Of a DNA stretch of 64,000 nt, positions 55,461-64,000 are shown in pieces (position 1 is the stretch's first letter; the number at the start of each line of letters is the position of its first letter). Both the position numbers and the translations under genes were made by a program. The stretch covers positions 53,575,312 to 53,639,311 of the forward strand of contig NC_089851.1 of the NCBI RefSeq assembly GCF_036373705.1, given 5' to 3'. Origin of the DNA: Amia ocellicauda (taxonomy: Eukaryota > Chordata > Actinopteri > Amiiformes > Amiidae). The notes beneath the pieces were generated by a model. It was given only the letters and a program-made list of their open reading frames with translations. It was not told the origin of the DNA and searched no databases.

Positions 55461-56420
55461 GTCAGCATGTTTGCACTAATTTTTTCCTCACAAAGAAAAC
55501 ATTGCACTTGTTTCCTCAGCAACAGTTTGATCAGTTTTGGCCAAATGCACAACTAATTAAAGACTAAGAAAAACAACATTGGTAAGTTATTAAAACAAGT
55601 GTATAAATGTGAGGAAATGTAAAGTTCTATATTTCAGAAACTTATACGATAGTTTTGCTGCTCTGGGAAGTGAGCACTACTTTGCTGTAGCATTGCTAAA
55701 AATCTCCTTGGAAAACTACATGGCTCTTCACTAGCCACTGTCCTTAAGGCTGCAAAGTTGGTGGTGCGCCTTTCCCAGCTGCTTATAGGCTTACAGTGTT
55801 CAGTGTATTCTTCATATTATTACAAGGTCTATCTGGTTGCCATATCTTCCTGTCACGTCTGTAGGGCTGTCCCGAAGGGTACATTTTAACCTTCGAAGCT
55901 TCAGAACCCATTACCAAACAATGTTTCAAAGCTTTGTGGGTGCTAATTTGCTTAATTCATTGATGACATCACATTAGCTACTAGTGTATCGATTTGAATG
56001 AACAGCCTATTTTTATGTATTTATTTATTTTTAGGTAATCCATATAAAGAAAATAAAACATCCCCTTGTAGTTTAAAATCTCAAACAGTAGTCATATTTT
56101 TATTAAGCACACGGTTTATGTACAGGTATTTGATTTTCCTTGTGTGAAATGTGAACCTTCGAGCAAAACCAGCTTACTCATAATAAACTATGCACGATGA
56201 CAAATGCATGTTAACTTTAATTTGTATTTAATGAATAGAGAAAAAGTGATGAATTAACCCTTGATGAATGCGGTAACATTAAAAAACACAACTGTACTGA
56301 ATGTAGGAAATACTAGACACCAGAACACAGTAAGCTTAAGTTTGGTTAACTATATTAATAAAATACTCCCTTCTACAGTCCAGAGTTTGTGTCAAAATTA
56401 TATTTATTTCTGTATAATAA
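55461..56420. other. unassigned sequence after the last dynein exon
   Basis: I find no continuation of the dynein gene and no other feature. Confidence 0.35.
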
Positions 56421-56818
56421 TGTGACAGGACGCTGGCTGGCATGGCATGGCTGCTGCTGACGCTCACTAATTAGGTGCTCATGTGCTGCAGCTGTGTTGT
56501 CCGCTCCCTTGCAAACAGGCTGCAGGCTCACGGCTGCAGGCAATGAGCACCAAGCGACTGTGATGTCAGCGGCAGCTGTGCATAGGCTATTTAGTCTTTC
56601 TCCTTCCCTTTGTGGAGGAGCTAACCGTTACGAAGGACACTGGAGACCATACCTTTGGACTGCCCAGAGCACCCTGTTTGTTTGTTTTTTATGTGTAAAT
56701 GTTTGTATTGGTTTCCCTTTTGTTTTTCTTTTGTTTTGGACTATTGCCAACCCCAATAAAGCCTGGACAAAGCCGTAACCTGAGAATCTCTCCCTGCTTA
56801 TTGTGTCCGTCTTTTACA
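56421..56818 (+). repeat. solo LTR of a gypsy-type retrotransposon (398 bp)
   Basis: Opens TGTGACAGGACGC and closes CCGTCTTTTACA, flanked by a perfect 5-bp duplication AATAA (56416-56420 and 56819-56823). It has a polyadenylation signal CCCCAATAAAGCC near 56753. No internal retroelement sequence adjoins it, so it is a solo LTR left by LTR-LTR recombination. The strand is inferred from the polyadenylation signal. Confidence 0.8.
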
Positions 56819-56823
56819 AATAA

Positions 56824-57189
56824 TAATAGGCCTAATAAAGGCATCATTTAAACTTAAATTAGTCAAATGATCCCAGAGATGGTTTGTTCCATCATGATAT
56901 ATCAGTTTTCTTTTGTACAGCTAACATTCAGCTTTTTTAGGGTCTTTTGAGCATTTAGAGATGGTGGATAAGGAAACAATAACACAGAAAACACTGAATG
57001 ATCCACATGTATGCCAACATGTGGGGGTTAGGATTCTTTCTCAGAAGAAAAAATGTATTAATTTAATGATCAGTGTAAGCGTATATTTTCAGAATGCATT
57101 GTTTGAATTTAATCTGGCCAATGACTGCTGACATGAGTAATTGGCATTATACAAATGCTTTAATTGTAAGAAGCTATGAGGGACATCTG
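56824..57189. other. unassigned sequence
   Basis: Nothing recognised. Confidence 0.35.
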
Positions 57190-58030
57190 AAGTCTGGTAT
57201 TCAAACAATGTCAAGCTCAATTGATGTGATTGTCACGTGACGAGCATTCAAAGGTTTGGAAAACTGGTGGCCATTCCATGATTTGAAGCCTACCGTCTTG
57301 TTCTTTTCTTCTAAAGTAGTTCTGACATAGCCTGGAGGTATGTTTTGGGACATGATTTTGCTGTAGGATGAACCCCTGACCAGCTAGGCGTATACCAGAG
57401 GGTATTGCATGGCGCTGCAAAATACCGTGGTAGCCATTTCTAGTTCAGGGTGCTACTCACTCTATGCAAGTCACCGACTCTGGATCCAGCAAAAGAGCAT
57501 CAGACCATCATCCTTCTTCCTCCATGTTTGACAGTTGGTGTCACACACTGAGGAACCATCCTTTCACCTACTCCATGCCGTACAAAAACCCTACATTAAC
57601 CAAAGATTTCAATTTCCATTCTGATTCATCGGTCCATAAGACCTTCTTCCAGTCTTCAGTAGTCCACTGGCGGTGCTTCATGGTGCAGGAAAGCCTCTTT
57701 TTCTTATTTTGCCATCTTAGCAATCTTACTGCCACTGGACCTGTCAAACCTGCAGTTCAGTGTATGCAGTCTTCTCTTCACAGTTGAAACTGAGACTTAC
57801 TTACTTGGACCAGAGTTAAGCTGTTGTCCTGTGAGCCGCCAATCACGCAAGCTGTTGGCTCTCAGAAACTTGTCTTCTGATTGTGGCTTTGGGTCTGCCA
57901 GACCTCTTTATGTCAGTTATCTCCAGTTTCTAAGTGCCTTTTGGTGGTGTAGGAAATTAATTAAAAACTGTGTTTAAATTTCAATAAAAACTGGAAAATG
58001 GGGGTGTTCTAAAACTTTTGACTGGTAGTG
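57190..58030 (-). mobile_element. Tc1-like DNA transposon relic, minus strand
   Basis: The right end TAAAACTTTTGACTGGTAGTG is a typical Tc1 TIR. On the minus strand, FILQQNHVPKHTSRLCQNYF (57360-57300) is the second-Asp region with Asp changed, then MEWPPVFQTFE where the Glu motif has decayed. Upstream pieces at 57480-57900 contain the first half. Many stops. Confidence 0.75.
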
Positions 58031-58034
58031 TGTA

Positions 58035-58745
58035 CATATACGCCGATCAGCCATAACATTATGACCACTTGCCTAATATTGTGTAGGTCCCCCTTTTGTC
58101 GCCAAAACAGCCCTGACCCGTCAAGGCATGGACTCCACTAGACCTCCAAAGGTGTGCTGTGGTATCTGGCACCAAAGACGTTAGCAGCAGATCCTTTAAG
58201 TCCTGTAAGTTGCGAGGTGGGGCCTCCATGGATCAGACTTGTTTGTCCAGCACATCCCACAGATGATCGATTGGATTGAGATCTGGGGAATTTGGAGGCC
58301 AACACCTTGAACTTGTGATTCATCAGACCAGGCCACCTTCTTCCATTGCTCCGTGGTCCAGTTCTGATGCTCACGTGCCCATTGTAGGCGCTCTCGGCAG
58401 TGGACAGGGGTCAACATGGGCACCCTGACTGGTCTGCGGCTACGCAACCCCATACGCAACAAACTGCAATACACTGTGTGATCTGACACCTTTCTATCAG
58501 AACCAGCATTAAGTTTATTTGAGCTACAGTAGCTCGTCTGTTGGATCGGACCACACGGGCCAGGCTCCGCTCCCCACGTGCATCAATGAGCTTTGGCCGC
58601 CCATGACCCTGTCACCGGTTCACTGCTTTTCGTTCCTTGCACCACTTTCAATAGGTACTAACCACTGCAGACCGGGAACAACCCACAAGAGCTGCAGTTT
58701 TGGAGATGCTCTGACCCAGTCGTCTAGCCATCACAATTTGGCCCT
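58035..58745 (-). mobile_element. third Tc1/mariner family relic, truncated
   Basis: Begins ATATACGCCGATCAGCCATA, a terminal sequence I associate with a fish Tc1 family. The minus-strand frame 58489-58196 encodes RMGLRSRRPVRVPMLTPVHC and EQWKKVAWSDESQ (first Asp), followed by a deletion. N-terminal HTH remnants reach 58745, where 5S spacer sequence begins. Confidence 0.75.
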
Positions 58746-58754
58746 TGACAAAGT

Positions 58755-58853
58755 CGCTCAAATAAAGGGTAGGTGTACAATACTTCAATTATATCTCCTC
58801 CTGACAAAATGAGAGTAATAAGAGCTATGATCAAGTGCCCCAAGAGACATAAA
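58755..58853 (-). repeat. 5S rDNA spacer fragment, inverted
   Basis: Complement of the spacer at 21529-21630 (ATGTCTC/TTGGGG, AGCTCTTATTACTCTCATTT, GGAGATATAATTGAAG). The Tc1 relic interrupts it at about 58750. Confidence 0.75.
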
Positions 58854-58951
58854 AAGCTTGCAGCACCTGGTATTTCCAGGAGGTCTCCCATCCAAACACT
58901 GACCAGGCCCTGCACTGTTTAGCTTCCGAGATCTGACGTGATCGTGCACAT
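58854..58951 (-). rRNA. 5S rRNA 3' part, inverted, at a LINE junction
   Basis: On the minus strand it reads ATGTGCACGATCACGTCAGA, through AGCTAAACAGTGCAGGGCCT and TTTGGATGGGAGACCTCCTG to GCAAGC and TTTTT. It begins at the same 5S position as the right junction of the LINE at 24694. The first ~22 nt of the gene are absent, being on the far side of the LINE. Confidence 0.8.
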
Positions 58952-59291
58952 GTTTTATTTTTTTATTTTAAATGATCTCAGATCGTGCTGAACAACGGAT
59001 CAGAATGTTAGTCACTAACATAAGTCAGCAAATCCTCATCATTGATCACACAGAAAAGTAGAACAGGACAAATATTAGTAGGGGGTAGTAGACACAGGGT
59101 CTGGAGAATCATAGTGAAAAAACAAGATCATCATGCAGAAGTTCCACAAGAACATTATTATACAAGAAAAATTGGTTAAATCGAGACATAACCCTCTCCT
59201 CCCTCTTACAATAAGAAAGCACAGACAAAATGTCTTTGACACTCAGTGTGAAAGGTTGAACTACGTCCACTGTTTCACCAGTAGATAGAGA

Positions 59292-62118
59292 TCAGTTTCG
59301 CCTCTTGTAAACTGTAAGGCGAGCATGACTCAAAAGAAAGTTGATGAATCCCACATTGACTTTGGGGAACACGCCATGTAACCCAAATAAGAAGAGAGAA
59401 TCCCAGGATACCTGCTGAGCCTCCACTTCAGCAAAGCCATAGAATCCCTCCAACAACCAGCATAAATAAGCCCACAACCCCTGCAACTCTGCACACTGTA
59501 GAAAAAAGTGCATAATTCCTTCCACCTGCTGGTGACACACGGAACACAAAGCAGTGTCTGCAAGATATAACTTATGGAGGAGCCACTGGGAAAATATGCA
59601 GTTTTGCCGCAACCGAAAATCAACATCCTCACAAGCAGGGGAATTAAAAGCAATCCGTAAGTTCCTCCATAAGTGGGAAACAGACATGGTGGGGCACCTC
59701 TTCTGCCAAACCAATTCAGGCACTGGCCAGACGAAAACTGAACACAAGAGGGTCAGATAAAACAGCCGTGTCACACAATCAAGAAAGGGGACAGGAAACT
59801 TCTCCCCCTGCAAAATAAATTGTGGGACAGACATTTCGGAACGCTGGATAGTGTTACACCTCTCTTTAATGACTCTTATCCAACTCTCAGGAAGAGCACT
59901 CTTAATGGTAGGAGATGCCACAGCACGTCTCTAAAAGGCACATCCTCATCCTTCTCCCAAATCGAATCCGCAATACATGATATCATACATGATATCCCTC
60001 ACCCGAAGCACCCCTGCCTCCACAAAACACTGCACATAAAGGGACTTGCCACCTGATTGAAGCAAAGGGTTTAAAAATAGTGGCAGATCGAGAATCTGCT
60101 CCCTACTATCGGGACTGAAGGACAGGGATGGCAAGAATTCGGCCCAAGAGAGCAACACTTCCCTATAAAACTGGGGAATATCCTGCACCATAGAAGGCTG
60201 TAGACACATACACAACATGCCCTCTCCTATCCCCAACCCCCTCCATTTATTAAAATAGTGCAGCAAAAACCCTTTCCACACACTACAATTCCCCCGGTCT
60301 AAAAACCACTTCAGCACCTTAATATGAAAACTGTTCTTCTTTAATGCCAGATCTGCAAGCATCAAACCACCCCTACTAACTTCCCCAATCATGGTAGTAT
60401 AGCTGATCTTCGCCGGCTTACCCTCCCACAAAAACCTGACCACTAAGCTTTTCATATGGATCTCAACCCACTGAGGAAGCTCCATCACGTACAAAAAAAA
60501 CAGAGCCAGGAGAGCAACAGGCTCTTAATAACCAGAACCCGACCTTTTAAAGTTAAAACTCTGCAAGACCAGAGATTTAAAATCGCCACTAATTTCTGGA
60601 GCGTGCCCAGCCAATTCAACTCCGCAACCACCTCCTCCTCCAAACCAATGTACACTCTGTACATCTGTAGCGCATCCCCCGTCACTTTAAAGGGAATAGA
60701 CAGGGTAGACAGTGCAACACTTGGTTGAATGGCCATAATTTCAGATTTGCCAACATTCACCTTTGCCCCGGAAGCTGAACAGTACATATCAAAAACTGCC
60801 ATCACTGTAGGAATCCCAGCCAAACTGGAGAGCGTGAGAGTTGTATTGTCCGCATGCTGATAAAGAAGGGACTGAACTACACCCCCAGGGACTGTAATGC
60901 CCACAATCTCCTTATTCTGCTGTAATGCCAAACTCACAGATTCCACCACCAGAGAATAAAGCAAAGCGGAGAGGGGGCAACCCTCACTGACCTCTCCACT
61001 GGGAAAAAAATCTGTCAAATACCCATTGCATTTAACCCGGCTATAAATACCCGTGTAAAAAACCCCAACCCAGGAAATAAAACGCTCACCAAACCCAAAC
61101 CGCTGAAGCAGCTCAAGCAGATGCTTGTTTGACCCTATCAAATGCCTTCTCTTTGATCGATCTTCAAGATATAGCCCTCCTTCTGCTCCTCCTTCAAATA
61201 CCCCTCAACATCCCTTATAGAACAGATATGATCCGCTATATCCCGCCCCGGCACACAATACGTCTGGCTAGGGGAGAGATGATGAGGCAACACTGTTTTC
61301 AAGCGGCTTGCAAATATTTTAGTGAGTATCTTATAGTCACAGTTTAAAAGGCTAATAGGGCGATAATTCCCCAAAGAAGACCTCTCCCCTTGCTTCTTAT
61401 AAATCAAAGAGATAACCCCCCGCCTCATTGTTCTACTTAAGACACCTCGCCGCTCAATCTCTGCAAACACTTGCAAAAGGAGGGGACTGAGGAGATCCAG
61501 AAAGTGAGCATAAAACTCAACTGCCAAACCATACGAGCCAGGGCTCTTATTCAAACTCATCTCCCCCACCACCATCTCAATCTCCTCCACACTGATCACC
61601 CCATCACAAACCTCACAATCCTCCTCCCGTAGTTCAGTGGACAGAAAAGAAAGGAGCTGATCTCGATCCTCCCGCTTTGTCTCCTGCCTTTTGTACAGAG
61701 TCTCAAAAAAGGACCCCACCTCAGTCAAAATGTCTCCCTGATCCCTCAAAGTGGAGCCATCACTCAAAACCAACTCCTCAATATACGCTGCCTGCTGCCT
61801 CTCCTTTTCCAGCCCAAAGAAAAACTTGGTGCTCCTTTCCCCCTCCACCACATACTGTGCCCGAAACCTAACTATTGCGCCCACACAACAGTCATTCTCC
61901 AAGTCTGCAAACAGACTCCTCAACTGGAAGGCGGCCGTAATCTGTCTCTCCCTTTGCACCTGCAGTTTATGCCATTGTACCCCAAACCGAATGCTAAACT
62001 CTTTCATGTGGTATTTGAGATTATCCGACCAAGCACACTTTTCAGTTTCAAATAAGCGACAGGACAGACTGCTCTCCACGAGTCTCTCAATCCCCTCATT
62101 AAAATTCACCTCTTTCAA
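59292..62118 (-). pseudogene. LINE ORF2: linker, reverse transcriptase and C-terminus
   Basis: Frames 62118-61138, 61141-60485, 60494-59946 and 59921-59292 follow in order. RT motifs: MSLNKSPGSYGLAVEFY, SSLGNYRPISLLNCDYKI, GRDIADHICSIRDVEGYL, ILKIDQREG (frameshift here removes AFD), EGCPLSALLYSLVVESV and YQHADNTTLTL, where the catalytic pair ADD has become ADN. The C-terminal CSVCHQQVEGIMHFFLQC is intact. The N-terminal linker (61138-62118) is the segment missing from the copy at 22327. Confidence 0.8.
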
Positions 62119-62121
62119 AAG

Positions 62122-62859
62122 TTATTTATTAAAACACCAAAGCCCAGGCCCCTTCTGCAATTTACGGAAATTAAGCTCAAAGGAAAAGAAAGCATTGTCC
62201 CTGAAAGAAGTATACCCATAAGAGACTTTCCCTATATTGCTCAAAAAAGAGCCATGACAGAGTCCAAAATCAATACAACTCTGCTTTAAAACATTTTGAA
62301 CTATCTGTCTCTGAGAGAACTCTCCCTTGAATACATTCCTGCTACGCCAGAAATCAAGGAACCCACTTTCCAAAAGCAACCATCCCAACCGATCCCTGGA
62401 ACAATCCCTTTTAAAATCCATCCCACTGCCAATATTCAATCTACTCATAGAAACATTAAAATCCCCCACCACCAGTACATTATCTCTTAACAAATGTTTC
62501 TCCAACCCCTCAAAGAAGGCAGAACGGTCTCTCTGCTCATTAGGACAATAAACAGTCAACAACTCAAAACTAAAACCTTGAGTAGAAACAAGCAACAAAA
62601 ACCTCCCTTCTGAATCTCCATCAACCCTCGAAACTGTTCCTGGAAAGCAAGATCTCACCAATACCGCCACCCCACTTCTATGGTTAGTGAAATTACTAAA
62701 AAATATCTGCCCATCCCACAAATGCTGAAAGTTCCGAACCAAATCATCATCCCAAAAGGTTTCCTGCAAACAAACTATATCCGTTGTATGGACATTAGAA
62801 AACAGCTTTCCCCAAATCCCGCAATCCCGTGAGATACAAGAAATCATGAGGAAAAACAA
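62122..62859 (-). pseudogene. LINE ORF2 endonuclease (APE-type)
   Basis: 245 codons. Motifs: DIVCLQETFW (metal-binding Glu), RSGVAVLVRS, LTVYCPNEQRDRS, VLVVGDFNVSMSRL (GDFN), SCIDFGLCHG (usually SRIDF) and YGYTSFRDNAFFSFEL, where the catalytic SDH is changed to RDN. The other copy at 22210-22260 keeps SDH. This domain cuts the target DNA, so in intact relatives it would set 5S specificity. A TAA then separates it from the linker frame. Confidence 0.8.
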
Positions 62860-62862
62860 AGT

Positions 62863-62999
62863 ATGGAAACCATCATCATGCTTCTTCCTCTTCCTCTTCT
62901 AAAACATCGAAACTCCCCGAAAAGCAGTAAGCAGTTGTATAGGCAACAGGAGCCAAGGGACTTAAAAAAACGAACAAAACAAAAAAAACTAACATTTAG
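62863..62999. other. junction between inverted LINE and CR1
   Basis: A short unassigned stretch ending in an A-rich run. Confidence 0.35.
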
Positions 63000-63949
63000 A
63001 AGCATGTGGCCACTACAGTGTCAGGCTTGCAGAATGATTGCCTTCCTGGATGAACTCATCCAAGAAGGTTTCATATTTGAACATTGTCAACAGGTTGAAA
63101 TCCTAGAGATCAAAGTTTGTGATCTTGAGGCTCAGCTTGTTGAGCTGCACTGCATTGGGGATATAGAAGAATTGGTCCATCAGCCCATAAGAGAGATGGT
63201 GTGCATGCCAAAACCTAGGAGAGTTGAGACCGTAGAGCAGGAAAGTGTAGAGAATTGCTGGGTTACAGTAGAGTCGTAACAGCAGAACAGGGCATGCACA
63301 ACCCCTAGAGACACCCCAAGAGCTAGAATTGCCCAACAGGTTCCAACTGCTGGACACTGAGTTGGACAATGACAGCTCAGTGGGTGATTGGGGGCAGTTG
63401 AGCACCAGAGCACCATGGTGCCCACTCCCCCCCAGAAGAAAGAGGTAGTTATAGTAGGAGACTAAATTCTTAGAGGTGTAGATCACAGTGTGCTCTAGTG
63501 ATAAGGAGACCCACATGGTATCTTGCCTGCCTGGTGCTCAGGTTGCAGATCTCCCTAAACTAGTAGACGGGCTACTGGCCAAAGCCAGGGGGAATCCACT
63601 GGTCATGGTCCACATTGGAACCAATTACATAGGAAAAGGTAGGACAGAGGTTCTGCAGGACAAATTTAAAGAGTTAGAAACAAAACTAAAGAGCAGAACC
63701 TCCATGGTAGTTTTCTCCTAAATACTTCTGGTACCACGTGCCAGGCCAGGGAGACAGGCAGAGATTAGAAAGTTTAACACGTTGTTGAAATCTTGGTGTA
63801 GGAAAGAGGTGTTTAGGTTTATGGAGCATTGGTTTTTCTTCTGGGATAGATGTAGACCGTCCGGTTTGTACAGGTTCCATCTAAACAAAAGGGGGGCTAA
63901 TGCATTGGGAGAGCATATGGGCAGAGAAATTGAGAATCATTTAAACTAG
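63000..63949 (+). pseudogene. CR1-type LINE ORF1 with esterase-like (SGNH) domain, broken
   Basis: The first part (63003-63279) is coiled-coil-like, with MIAFLDELIQEGFIFEHCQQ and LEAQLVEL. After a broken Pro-rich linker the esterase domain has VVIVGD then a TAA at 63463-63465 where Ser would follow (GDS motif), MVHIGTNYIGKG (GTN-type motif), FKELETKLKSRTSMVVFS then a TAA near 63719, and a C-terminal RFHLNKRGANALGEHM with the catalytic-type His. Frame ends at 63949. Esterase domains are known in CR1-family ORF1 proteins. ORF2 would lie beyond the window. Confidence 0.75.
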
Positions 63950-64000
63950 GGACCAGGGGGGCAGGGAGCTCTAACAATGGGAGATGTTCCACTAAGGAAA

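Larger units (their letters stand above)
58952..62862 (-). mobile_element. Tx1-clade LINE (Mutsu-like), minus strand, 5'-truncated
   Basis: Same family as 21761-24693: RT and C-terminus are closely similar. It keeps the endonuclease and full RT that the other copy lost, but has no ORF1. The A-rich 3' end (minus strand ATAAAAAAATAAAACATG) joins 5S sequence. The 5' end fails near 62862. At least one in-frame stop and four frameshifts are present. Confidence 0.85.

Overview
This is eukaryotic, repeat-dominated DNA, almost certainly from a ray-finned fish. The supporting signs are: Tc1/mariner, hAT, CR1, L2, Tx1-clade LINE and Ty3/gypsy elements of types I know from fish; a 5S rDNA array; an intron-bearing vertebrate-type tRNA-Tyr; and spliced remnants of host genes. 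The CR1 3' tail (33738-33781, inverted at 13322-13370) and the L2/SINE tail near 54100 are ones I associate from memory with early-branching lineages such as sturgeon, gar, bowfin or bichir. That narrowing is inference. No bacterial-style operons are present.

Layout. 1-2116 looks subtelomeric: a ~134-149 bp satellite with an internal GATA microsatellite, then a short CCCTAA tract, a G-poor stretch and a second small telomeric tract. A nuclear tRNA-Tyr gene with a 16-nt intron lies at 3863-3951. From 5600 to 10379 is an eleven-exon remnant of a fish transposase-like gene family, broken by a stop, frameshifts and deletions, and cut at its 3' side by a gypsy element. 10380-19992 is a nest of transposons: a truncated gypsy element (-), CR1 (-), a Tc1 copy split by a second gypsy element (+), and CR1 (+). 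Both gypsy elements show or imply integrase before reverse transcriptase (Gmr1-like order).

20764-21340 holds a decayed Polinton/Maverick capsid-gene fragment. 21368-25460 is a tandem 5S rDNA array (unit ~323 bp) in which two 5S copies are interrupted at the same position, after 5S nucleotide ~29, by a Tx1-clade LINE. A third, inverted LINE/5S junction sits at 58854-62862. This is the most coherent biological system in the window: a 5S-targeted retrotransposon of the Mutsu type. 25944-32115 is another Tx1 ORF1 fragment split by a 5.5-kb LTR retrotransposon with two LTRs and a CATG target duplication.

32116-45596 is mostly unassigned DNA with a CR1 tail, a decayed hAT transposase gene, a 3-kb element with ~340-bp inverted arms (38829-41839), a 1.1-kb TIR element (42219-43333) and two speculative receptor-like exons. 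45597-55460 carries exon remnants of a dynein axonemal heavy chain gene (DNAH5/DNAH8-like) with frameshifts and stops. Its introns hold Tc1 relics and one apparently intact 347-aa transposase of DD36E type (Incomer-like) with matching TIRs. The end holds a solo LTR, two more Tc1 relics, the inverted 5S/LINE unit and a CR1 ORF1 with an esterase-like domain. Apart from the tRNA and the DD36E transposase, nearly every coding sequence here is broken.
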